NCBI RefSeq assembly: GCF_036785885.1
Contig: NC_092312.1
Coordinates: forward strand, 23,516,001-23,580,000
Origin: Coffea arabica
Lineage: Eukaryota > Streptophyta > Magnoliopsida > Gentianales > Rubiaceae
Length of the DNA: 64,000 nt
Reading direction: 5' to 3'
A model generated the notes under the pieces. That model was not told where the DNA came from. It was given only the letters and a program-made list of their open reading frames with translations, and searched no databases. This document shows, piece after piece, positions 49,166-59,386 of this stretch (positions are counted from its first letter, which is position 1; the number at the start of each line of letters is the position of its first letter). The position numbers and the translations under genes were made by a program.

Positions 49166-50704
49166 GGGAAATTTGCCAAATTGGTCCCTAACGTTTACCA
49201 AAAACACTTTTAGTCCCTAACATATAAAATCAGCCAAAATTGTCCTTCACATTTAAATTGTGATCCAATTTGGTCCTAATGCTGGTTTTTGCTCCTTTTT
49301 CCGGCTAAAAATAGCACATCCCACGTGGTCATATTTTCAAAGGCAAAAGTGGAAAACAAAAGCTTTACTCAACTGGCTAGTTTGTTACACTGTGTAGCAA
49401 TTTGTGCACCGAGAGAGACAAAGAGAGAGAGAGATTCATCAACTAGCGGCATAATCTTACCATCATCATGTCCCCAATTGTAATCAGCAATACAATTCCT
49501 CTTTCAAAGTTGATAAGATTACTGCTATCATTATTATCATCATCGGCAATACTTACCCGATTTGAAGTCTCCCAATCGATCCGTAATATCCCTCGCATAT
49601 GAAAACCTTTTCAAGATCAAAACAACAATGGAAAAAGGAGATAGGCAGTGGCGCCAAGCAGAAGCAGCTACCCAAGTGGAAAATCCACTTTGAGAAATCC
49701 CCAAAGCAAAAAATCCAACCTCCTCCGGAATTCGTCTACCCCATCCCAGCTCCCTCATGGTTGACCCCGTTATTGTCTCCTCCGGCCACTTCTTCGAGCG
49801 TAACTGTATCAATGCCTGCAAGTCCCTCAACTTCAGATCCACCCTCCCCGACAGCTCTGTTCCCGATTTCTCTATCCTCATCCCTAACCTCGCCCTCAAG
49901 TCCGCTGTTCTCAGCTGATGCCATTTTACTCTCTTTACCCCTCCTCCCAAACCCTTCGATTTCTGCTCCGCTCATAACCTCATTCGTACCTTATTGCTCG
50001 CTTTCCGTTCCCAATAGAAGCCTAATCATCAATTATCAAAGTTCTCTTTCCAAGAAATCGAGCTGACTCGGACGCCTAGTCAAGTTTCCGCCAGCTCCAA
50101 GGAATCCGTGACGGCCACCACTGTCATCAACAAGCCCACCACTCCTCTACCTTTAACCACCCGCCTCTATTGTTGCTGCTCTTCTTCGTCCTCCTCAGAT
50201 ATTGAGTCCTTGTGTCACTCTAGCTCCCTCGAAGAAGACAAGTTCCTGACCAAGCTCCAGAGCTCTCAAGTGTTCGAGCAAGAGGAGGCTCTGCTTTTCC
50301 TCCGGAAACTAACCCAGACCCAGGAGGAATCTCGGGTGAATCTCTATACTACGTGTCTACTCTTGGCTCTCCGGCCTCTGATCACCTCCAAATATGCTTC
50401 TATTCAAGTGAACTCAGTCACAGTTGTGGTGAACCTGTCCTTAGAGAGTCGAAATAAGATAAAGATAGTGAGGTCAAGGATCGTCCCCAGTGGATCTGGA
50501 ATTTGTGTTTTCCAATTTTGTCCTTGAAAATATGACCACGTGAGAGGGGTGTACTATTTTTAGCCGGAGAAAGGAGCAAAAATGAGCATTAGGACCAAAT
50601 TGGATCACAATTTAAATGTGAAGGACAATTTTAGCTGATTTTATATGTTAGGGACTAAAAAAGTGTTTTTGATAAATGTTAGGGACCAATTTGACAAATT
50701 TCCC
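49166..50704. mobile_element. Pack-MULE, 1539 bp
   Basis: Long terminal inverted repeats (about 49166-49357 and 50507-50704, roughly 195 bp, about 90% alike) start GGGAAATTTGCCAAATTGG and end with the matching complement. TTATTAAAA flanks both sides exactly (49157-49165 and 50705-50713), a perfect 9-bp Mutator-type target duplication. Between the TIRs lies about 1.1 kb of GC-richer sequence derived from a host U-box gene and no transposase. This is the defining layout of a Pack-MULE. Confidence 0.92.
49599..50490 (+). pseudogene. Captured U-box E3 ligase fragment (PUB38-41 type)
   Basis: Reading from left to right: a PUB-like N-terminus (LPKWKIHFEKSPKQ, PPPEFVYPI), a frameshift, then the U-box (DPVIVSSGHFFERNCINACK and PDFSILIPNLALKSAVLS). 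At 49916-49918 a TGA stands where the family has Trp in its SWC motif. PPPKPFDF and HNLIRT follow, then a second stop (TAG). A later open stretch from 50108 gives a Ser-rich linker and the start of the ARM repeats (FEQEEALLFLRKLTQTQEES and NSVTVVVNLSLESRNKIK). U-box/ARM proteins are E3 ligases. The copy ends early in the ARM region where the right TIR begins. It cannot make an intact protein, though short ORFs remain. Confidence 0.85.
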
Positions 50705-50713
50705 TTATTAAAA

Positions 50714-51179
50714 AAATAACCTCAAAAACACTAAAAACAACTTAAAAAACAACCTCATCCATAGTAAAAGCATTTCATCTACATTATTATAATAAAATAT
50801 TTCAAAAATACCCCAAAAAAACAATTAATTCTAACGGAATTGTTCTATTAGATTCAGAACATATTACTTAAAGCAACTAAAAACCAATTAGGAAAAAAAC
50901 AAGACGATGATTTTATGCCATCGTGAAACCAAAGTTCCAGAATTGCCACTGTCATTCCTCCCTTCTCCACTACCTCTCCTTGTTCTAGCCTCCCGTTTAC
51001 TCATCGTATTTTGCACGTAACTACTGTTTGGAGTGGTGGTGCTAGCCTAGGGCCATTGATCGCTATTGCATAGTATGTGTACACACACAAACACACATTA
51101 AAGTCGAGAAAAGCAACTACTTTTAGGTTCTAGTTCAACCAAAACAAGTATCACAATTATCAGCATCTCTTAATGAAAA
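50714..51179. other. Repeat remnant and spacer
   Basis: 50730-50820 resembles the inner part of the MITE at 27662-27900 (AACCTCATCCATAGTAAAA, AAAATATTTCAAAAATACCC). The Pack-MULE apparently landed in or beside it. The rest holds nothing recognisable. Confidence 0.5.
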
Positions 51180-53576
51180 TTATCGTAAGCTTGTTGACAG
51201 AAAAAATATGATGAATAACATGACACAGATGTTGACATATGAAGCTTGATCAGTATTTCGATTTTGTCTGCTGCAAGCATCGCTTAGTCCGCTGTAACAT
51301 CCTTTTATCTGCTTGATCCCTCTCCCAAGATCATCAAGAACAAACGTGGTATTTGTTTGACTACTGCTAAATAAAACACACCACAAATAGGGACCTTTGT
51401 GCTTATGGGCTCGAAATATGCCAATTCCTACTTCGTTATGTGATCTGTTTCCCAAAAGGGAGAAAGATTTCTTGTCTCGGAAAAGCACATTTGAGAAGGC
51501 TTCTGAAGGCGTGAGATCTTTGTGATGACAGCCAACAACATGGCCAGATATGGTTCCAAAAGTTGGCAGCTCCACACCACAATTGGGAGCAAAAATTTCA
51601 GTAAAATCATCGGCGGAAGGGTGACAATTTATGGCATTATCACTAGTGCAGTTAGCTTGACATTCCTCTGCACACTGCAGGGCAACGCACCCCAGGCCAG
51701 GACTATTACTTAATTCAGGAAGCTTATGAGCTGTTCGGTTCATGTTGATGAGTTCAACAAGATCATCTGCTGGGTTCCCTATAGCAAAATACAGTACAAT
51801 ACACAAGGGTAGATCTTGCAGTCAGATGACAGTGTTTGAAAAAATCATGTAACACAAACCTGAAACTAACAAGACAAAAGAAATCCAGAACTGCCATGCC
51901 TTTTGAACATGAGCAGATATCAATGAGACAGAAATGTATTCTTGCTGCCTGAGTGTTAGTGTAAATTCAGATTACCGAGAATAAATAAGACATAGCAAAT
52001 TGCCTTTCTAAGTCAATCTCAGCGCTTCTGATTCCTTACCTTTCAATCTAAGACATTTCTTATTTAACATCACAATTAAGGTACAAATGCAGCGACTGCT
52101 CCAACAGGTGTATCTGGCCACAAGACTAATGGTGAGGTGGAGGAAAAATTTTCTTTTTATTCGAATATAGGTACTTCCAAGTCAATACAAGTCGTATATT
52201 TTCCTATCTAATCTGTGAAGACACTCTAATTAAGGGGTTGGTTTTTGAAGATCCCTCAGGTAAAGCATGAGAATCAGCTGAGCAAACATCATCAGAAAAG
52301 TAAGTCATAGAAAATACAACCAAAGTCTATTGGGCATGCCATTTCATGTCCTTATTGTAACTAGCCCCTTCTAGTTCATCATCTCCGAAATTTCATGTCA
52401 GTGTGATGGCCGATCATACATGCACTTCTCCTGTCCTCCTTTATAATAAGAGACTAAGTTTCCCTTCTTTCCTCTTAAAGAAATTTGTTATGAAGGGTTG
52501 AAGAAGGGAGTTTTAGCCTTTAAGCCATTACTGGTTGGTTGTCCCCTGCTCATTATCTGCAGCTGGACTTCCTATTCCAACTATGAGCGGGTTTAGTACA
52601 AAATGCATATCATAACATTAAATTTTTTTTACATTTCCTCCTTAGCTCTTGGTCATAGAAAATGATACAGGGGTAAAAATTCCCCCAAAGAATAAAGCAC
52701 ATTATTCAGATACAGCAAAGAATGACGTTCTATTTGGTCGCAGGTTAGATAATTTAAGCCAAAAACAACCGCGTCAAAGAATTTACAGAGTGTAGTCTAA
52801 TGAGCTAACTTAATATTTGTTTGAATCACAGTTTTGGTATTTGTTTATGTTCTCTTGTGTCACAACGATCGATACATAAGCTTTGATAATCAAAGTAGAA
52901 TAAGTGAATAACAAGAACATCACTTGTGATAGAAATGTATTCATAACAATAGTGGTAGAGAGATGGGCTAAGAGAAATGGAGGAAAAAATGGGAGAATAA
53001 ATTCGATTAAGTTTCAGTCATAAGCTCTTCTATGAATCAATTGCATGAAGGCACAATAAGTCCTTTATTTGAGCGAAATAAATGGGCAATTAGAAATTAA
53101 CCGGAAATGGAATCTAAAGGATGTTTTTTTTTTCAAAATGCACATAGTTTTTTTTTTTTTTCCAGATTTTCGACTGTTTCTTTCATCAGACAAAAAAAAA
53201 AGTTGTTTCCCCAGAAAAATTCTATGACCAACAAAAGAATCAAAGCTACTGAAATTGACTTTTTATACAAGATCTTTCTCCATTAATAATCCCATTTATG
53301 CCAGAAACCTAACACAAAATATTTTAGACAGAGAAAAAAAAATTGAAGGTAGCTCATCAAGCTTGTTATTACATCATACAATATTGGAAAACTACAGAAA
53401 TCAAGCAAAAACTAGACGGGTTATATACATCCCAGTAGTCGTGAAGGAAAGGCAGAGGAGCAGAATGAGATAAGGAGCTCTAGACTCAGAATCTACCTAC
53501 CGTGGTGCTTTGAGGATACAACAGCTGCCAAGAAAAGGCTGCAAAGAACAATGAGGTTAACAAATGTCTTCAACAT
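51180..53576 (-). CDS. GPI-anchored protein of the At5g19250/At3g06035 family
   Basis: Two exons, 53576-53501 and 51778-51180, join in phase (G|GG) to 224 aa. Residues 1-22 are a signal peptide (hydrophobic VNLIVLCSLFLAAVV). The mature part starts near GNPADDLVELINMNRT, with a Cys-rich central domain (GLGCVALQCAEECQANC, APNCGVELPTFGTISGH, VRDKKS-like FRDKKSFSLL) and several N-glycosylation sites (NRTA, NCTS, NRSH, NTTF). The last ~18 residues are hydrophobic (VNICVMLFIIFFLSTSLR), a GPI-attachment tail. It should sit on the outer face of the plasma membrane. The family is plant-specific and its molecular role is not established. The 1.7-kb intron has no recognised feature. All domains are intact. 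Confidence 0.9.
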
Positions 53577-53994
53577 TATGCCTTCCTCTCAAAAGAGTCC
53601 GATATGCCAAATTCAGAAAGCGAGTGAAAGAGCTAGTTTTCACTCACTTTCTTTCTCGGTGGAAATGAAAAAAAATATGAGAGAGAGATGAAAGAAAGGC
53701 AAAGCTCAGACAAAGGGGTCTGCTTAGCGTTTAAACTTAAGACTATAGATAGCATTTCTTGCACATTACTGGAGAAGTCAAATGAGCATTGGAAAGAAAA
53801 AGTGAGCTTTGGGTTTTGAGAAAAGTAGACAGAGGACGAGTTTTTGCAGAGATTGTGGGTGGAAAAGATGGCGTAGGGGTCCCAAGTAGCCGTTAATTGG
53901 TTTCCTTTTTTTGGAAAATACCTCTCCAGTTGCTTCCAGCCAATTAGCCGAATAACAACAGGCTATTCCTAATGCTTGTTTCCTCCTGAGCTGT

Positions 53995-54123
53995 GTTTGA
54001 ATTGGATTTTTCATGATTTTTCATAAAAAAAATTATTGTAGCGATTTGATATTCATGAGAAAAAAAGGTAATAGAGAAATGTGATCACGATATAATTTTT
54101 CGACGAAAAATCGCAATCCAAAC
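53995..54123. mobile_element. GTTTGGATTG-family MITE upstream of the GPI-protein gene, 129 bp
   Basis: The left end GTTTGAATTGGATTTTTCAT and right end TCGCAATCCAAAC are imperfect inverted repeats. The interior GTAGCGATTTGAT and AATGTGATCACG match the copy at 48541-48674. It lies about 420 bp upstream of the start codon. Confidence 0.7.
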
Positions 54124-55950
54124 AAGGTATATTATATTTCAGTTGGTTGATCACTTATGAAGATTTATTGCAACTATTAATACTTGGGATTCTAATGCCA
54201 AATTCAACAGTGGAACATAATAGTAACCAGTTAGACCTTGCAAACCAGAGAATAGATTGAAGTTACTTGAAAAGCTGAGGAGAAGTGTTTGTATACCTGT
54301 TATTTGAAAAAATTATGGGCTAATTACATTGACCTCCCCTGAGGTTTGACCATATTACCAATCAATTCCTGTAATTTATCCAAATAACGGTCTTACCCTT
54401 TGAATGATCAAACATTTAACAAAAACTCCCTTAATACTGAAAATGCCCTTATTGAGATCATGTTGCATTAAAAAAAGAACATATTTTTATTTTATTAACC
54501 CTGAAGCAATCCAAAAAAATAGAAAAAAGTTTTGCTTATTATTTTATAAAAATCATATCTTTGCTTCCATAAATAGTTTTGAATCAATAATTATTTTAAA
54601 TCTTAAAAATGAATATTAAAAATTAGATAAATTGAAAGAAAAATAAAAAAGAAGCAATTATTTTAAATCCTCAAGTATGGTTCGAATTTGTGGTTCAAGG
54701 AATTTGTGCTGACACTGTACTGCTTTGTTTGTGATATGATGTATTATATGATATAAAAAAGTAATTAAAAAGATAAAAAAAAATAGTTAAAAATATATTT
54801 ATGATGGAAGCTAAATAATTATTTCAACTAATGGGATATCCAAACATAAAATTGTTAAATAATTTACAACATTTTACAATATATTTTTTTCAACTTTGCC
54901 CTTTATTTATATTGTCAATCAAACCAAAGACTTGCAATCTTTCTTCCTTTTTTTTTTCTTTTTTCCTTTTCTTTTTACTTTCCTTTTTTATTTTTGGTCA
55001 AACTAGAGACCTTTTTTCCCTTTTCTTTCCATTTTCTTTCCTCTCTTTTTCCCCCTTTCTTCCATTCTTTTCTCCGTTTCATTCTTTTTCTTGACAATCT
55101 AGTTCTTCTTGAATAGTTGAATTATTTCACATAATATTTCACTTGCATCATAAAAATATTTTTCAATCCATATTTTTATATTTTTAATTATCTTTTTATC
55201 TCACATACATCATGTTACAAAAAAGTACTACAATTATTATTTCAAATAATACTTTATCCAAACACTCAGACAATTTAGCACTCCAGGTGGGTAAGGGAAT
55301 GGTTCATATTATCATTTCGGTAATTAAAATTAATAGGGTCAAATTCGTTCCTCCAATTGTCACAAATCAACATATCCACCACCATCTTCTTCACTAACCA
55401 ACACCACATACAAACGTGGTTTCAGAATTTAATTTTTCTCAAATAGCACCAAAAACCCCACTTGTACAAAAATCCATAAACAAATTTGATGGCAAAAAAT
55501 TGAAGTGCTAGTCTATCTGTATTGTTCTGGAGGTTCATTGCTGGTCACATCTTCAGGAAAATTTCCAAATTAGTTTCTAGAGTTTGATCACAAGTATAGG
55601 GGTTATGTGGATGTTTCCAATCGATAAGGGATCCTTTGACTTGTGCATAAACGATAGAGAAGTTTATTGGATTTTATCCAAATGCATATGATTAGAATAA
55701 TATCTGTTAATGTTAATTTCTAAGAAGGATTAAAAAAAAAGATACAGTACTACTATCTTAATGCCTCAAGACAAAGATAACTGGTACATTACACGTGTGA
55801 TTACAAATAACATTGAAAATTTTTGTTTGCATACTGATTTTTTTTTTTTTTTCACTTTACATGGTTTCCAGAATTTTTTTTTTTTAAAAAAAAAACATAA
55901 TAATCGTAGCAATGGGCTTAACTGAAGCGTGCGGCTGACTTGACAAATGC
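54124..55950. other. Gene-free spacer
   Basis: A MITE-like left end (TTACATTGACCTCCCCTGAGG) is at about 54326, pyrimidine-rich tracts at 54940-55090, and a fragment with TTTATCTCACATACATCATG at about 55193 that belongs to the GTTTGGATTG family. No gene is recognised. Confidence 0.5.
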
Positions 55951-55955
55951 CAAAA

Positions 55956-56079
55956 GGCCCAATTAAATGGGCCTCAACTGTACGCGACCCAAAAATCTGT
56001 GATTAGGTCATAAAACCTGGGCGAGAGCTCCGACGAACTCTCTAGAATGTAAAGCTGTTATAACCAATAAAAGGGCCCA
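55956..56079 (+). promoter_or_regulatory. Site II (GGCCCA/TGGGCC) cluster upstream of CPN10
   Basis: GGCCCA at 55956-55961, TGGGCC at 55968-55973 and a GGGCCCA at 56073-56079 lie within 215 bp of the start codon. Such TCP-binding site II motifs are common in promoters of plant organelle and housekeeping genes, which fits a plastid chaperonin. A CCAAT box is at about 56064. Function is inferred. Confidence 0.5.
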
Positions 56080-56166
56080 TAAGCGTATCATTTCAAAATT
56101 AACATTAACAAAAGCTGCTCTTCCTCCCAGCTTAAAGCTCAAGTCTGTAGCTCTTTCCCCTTATCC

Positions 56167-58203
56167 ATGGCGTCTACCCTTGTTACATTAGCAGCAAAAC
56201 CCTTCACTTCTCAAAACACAAACCTCCGATTTTTGCCCACCCAAAGACCCAGGGGTAATTCTAACTTCCTTTTCTTGGGTGCCCTGTTGATTTTTTTTTT
56301 TTATTCAATTTCCAATTAGGCCTCAGCTTTGTTAACATATATAGCTCATTTTCTGTTCTGATCAGTTTTGCCCAGAAACAACTCCCTCAGAGTCAGTGCG
56401 ATTGCCAAGAAGTTCGAACCCACTAAGGTTTTCACTTGTTCTTCATCCTGTTTTTCTTTTTCAACATTTTAGAGTAGAATTTTGTTTCAACTTATTTTCA
56501 ATAATTTTTCCCAGCTCTTATGTTGGACGAATGGGAATTGGGAAGGGAAAAATTCCTGATGGGTTTTGGTTTATTTGATTATTTCTATGTTTTACAGGTT
56601 GTGCCTCAAGCAGATAGAGTGTTAATAAGGTTAGAGGAGCTACCACAGGTATTCCATCGTAGACTTTATCTTTGTCATGATTAAATTTTTCTGGCTATGA
56701 ATTTTGTTCTTCTGCATTCATATTATCGTGGGTATTTGGTGGGTTAATACTTACTTTTAATGGGATTATATATGTAAAATTTGAAGTAATGAATTTAATA
56801 CGAGACAATTGAGTATCCAGGCATTATTTTCGCGTTAAAATTCTGTTGGATATTTGAAAATGTTGAATCAGAATTTTGTCTTTTTTCACTCATTATTATT
56901 CTAAAAAATGTTATAATTTTTGTTTCTGTAATAACCACAAGCATCTTTTGCAAAGTGATGACTACTATGAAATGTAACTTTCAGTGAATAAAAACAGTAA
57001 TTAAACCATTGTAGTTACTCAGTGAACAGTGACCTATTTTTGCTAAATTCAAGGCCGGCTATGCGTTATGAACTCTGAAGCGGACATAAAAGACTTCAAT
57101 AATATTGATACTGGGTTGACTATGTAAAATTCACACACTAGCAGATAGTGGATCCCTTTGATTGTGTGGTTATAGATGGTATGATCCTGATTTAATGTGT
57201 GAGACTTCAATTAGTTACTTCGAACTTGGTGATAGTGGCAATGTGGAGGAGCAAGTTGACAGTCATACTTCCGTGCCAGAGCCTTCTCGGATTGTTATGA
57301 TTGTGATAGTTTCATAGATTGATTGGGTCAGTTATAATGATGGGAATGTATTGTTGTAAGTGCTGGCCCGTCCCAGGCTGTAGCACTGAAAATTACTATT
57401 GTGTTCCATAACAAACTTTCTTTCTAGCCCTACTTTTGCCTATAGTATGCTCTCATTTCAATCATGCTGGATGGTTAAAGTAACTTGAGGAATTCTAGTC
57501 CTAAAGGATACTATAGAATTCTCTACAGACATACTTTTAGACAGACATGCGTAAACAGAGACATGCCTTCCTGGGGCTATGATTGACATATGAAAGAATT
57601 TTAATGCAGAAATCAGCTGGGGGAGTTTTGCTGCCAAAATCAGCAGTAAAGTTTGAGCGCTATCTAATGGGAGAGGTAGGTGAAATATCAAAAATGTTTT
57701 ATTAAAGTAAACACTACTGGACTGAATTTCACTTATTGGCTGCTTAATGGCGTGACTTACTTTAGGTGATATCTGTTGGTACTGAAGCTGGTGAAGTGAA
57801 CAGTGGAAAGAAGGTCCGTTGACAAATTTGTGCACACAGAACTTTGAACTCCTGTTTTTGATTGCTCAAATACATAGCTGGGACATTGGACTTTGTTGTT
57901 TGACGTGATTGTTGTCTTGACCCTATATGATTGTTTTGCAGGTGCTTTTTTCTGACATAAATGCCTATGAGGTATGCAATGACGCGTCACTTCTATGACT
58001 TGAGATGTTTTCTCGAGATGTTTGCAGACTGTTTCTACGATTACACGATCTGCGGGAAATGGATACTCATTTAAACATATTTCTTTTTTGAGATATCTAT
58101 GATTGATTTTTTTTCTTCTTTGATAATCTATTAGGTGGATTTGGGAACAGAGGCTAGACACTGTTTTTGTAAAGCTGGCGACCTCCTTGCTGTGGTTGAA
58201 TAA
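56167..58203 (+). CDS. CPN10: Chloroplast chaperonin 10 (GroES-like)
   Basis: Seven exons: 56167-56254, 56366-56427, 56598-56648, 57610-57675, 57766-57813, 57942-57971 and 58135-58203 (TAA), all in phase, giving 137 aa, the size of plant CHL-CPN10. About 45 residues form a plastid transit peptide (MASTLVTLAAKPF). A single GroES domain follows: VVPQADRVLIRLEELPQ, then the mobile-loop region KSAGGVLLPKSAVKFERY, GEVISVGTEAG, KVLFSDINAYEVDLG and the C-terminal CFCKAGDLLAVVE. It caps the Cpn60 barrel in the stroma during protein folding. It has one Cpn10 domain, unlike the double-domain Cpn20. The ATG chosen is the first in the leader and starts the transit peptide. Nothing is missing. Confidence 0.95.
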
Positions 58204-59386
58204 TTTCAGCATTTCAAAGGCTGAGGCTTCTGATTAAGGCGATTTGGCTTCTCCGATGCATTCATTTTGTCAGATTTGGTTGGTAGAGAGCTCATTTGAA
58301 GACTAAACTTTCTTTTCTCTTACATTCAATTGTGCAATAATAATGTAAAACTCAGTGTTGTGGGATCATGACATGCTAATTACTTCACCAGTTACATGCT
58401 TAAGATTTCCCTGCCTAAAATCAAATTTCGGGTTTTCCATTTGACTCTGCTTTTTGGCATTGATGTGTTGTTGATTTTAGGCTGGCAGTCTTATCTAAAT
58501 TTATAGTTAGTAGTATTGTGTGATAAATCAGTTCAAAATTGTTTATCCGGTGAAGCATATTGGGCTTTTGTTGATGTTCACCTCTCAAGGGGTCATCCTG
58601 AAGGCAACCGATGAGCATACTAGGGGTTTTAACCATTTTCCTTATCATGATGGACTTTCTTGCAAAGGTTTGGATGGGGGTTAAGTTACTATAATGATAG
58701 GTCAGTAATTCAATTATTAAGAAGGATCAGCAACTGCATGCTGGATAGGCTTCAGTCTTGTTTGATATCTGGTTATAATCTACAAACTTATCTTTCAATT
58801 ATGCCAAGAGAAGAGGGCAAAAGAAACGACAGAGACCAAAAGTACGGCTTCCAATTAGTATCAACAAGGCATATAAACTGACAATAACAATCGGTGAAGA
58901 CATAATCATGGAGTGGTAGAACTGAGTGAAACCAAGAAGAACTGGAAAACTGGCAAATAAAATCGTCCTTTGTATCGAAAGTGTAACGACCAGCATTACT
59001 ACTCAAGGTGCAATCTGATTTCACAGGTCAAGAGAGTTACCAGCTTTGGGCTGCAGATGCGCTTCTCTTTTTTTTTTTTTTTTAATCAAAACGGCAACAG
59101 ATGCGCTTCTCAATTGTGTCAAGCTTGTAGTAGGAAAGCCTTTGACTATTCGTGCTTTTTTGAGTTACCCCCTCTACATATCAATTGCAACAGTGAAGAT
59201 GCTCAAATTTTCATGTTTGCCAATTTCTTCATTCAGCCCAAAAATTTCCAGAAAGGTGCACATTTTCTGGCAAAAATCAACCGACCATAACAAAAGGAAG
59301 CTGTTGCTATTACAAGGGGTATAATACTACAAAAGGACAATGAAATCAAAATTGCCTCAACTACCGAAACAAATTAGAGGTAGAAA
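58204..59386. other. Spacer between convergent CPN10 and TGD4 genes
   Basis: It should hold the 3' ends of both convergent transcripts. The ORFs overlap on both strands and show no family resemblance. No repeat is obvious apart from a poly-T run at about 59070. Confidence 0.5.

Noticed and set aside
49540-49975. Minus-strand ORFs of 136 and 79 codons in the Pack-MULE
   Set aside because: They are antisense shadows of the GC-rich captured U-box sequence, which matches its family only on the + strand.
12112-50490. A functional cluster of E3 ubiquitin ligases (RING-H2, ATL4-type, U-box)
   Set aside because: The three belong to different families; one is an inserted pseudogene and E3 genes are very abundant in plants, so chance explains it.
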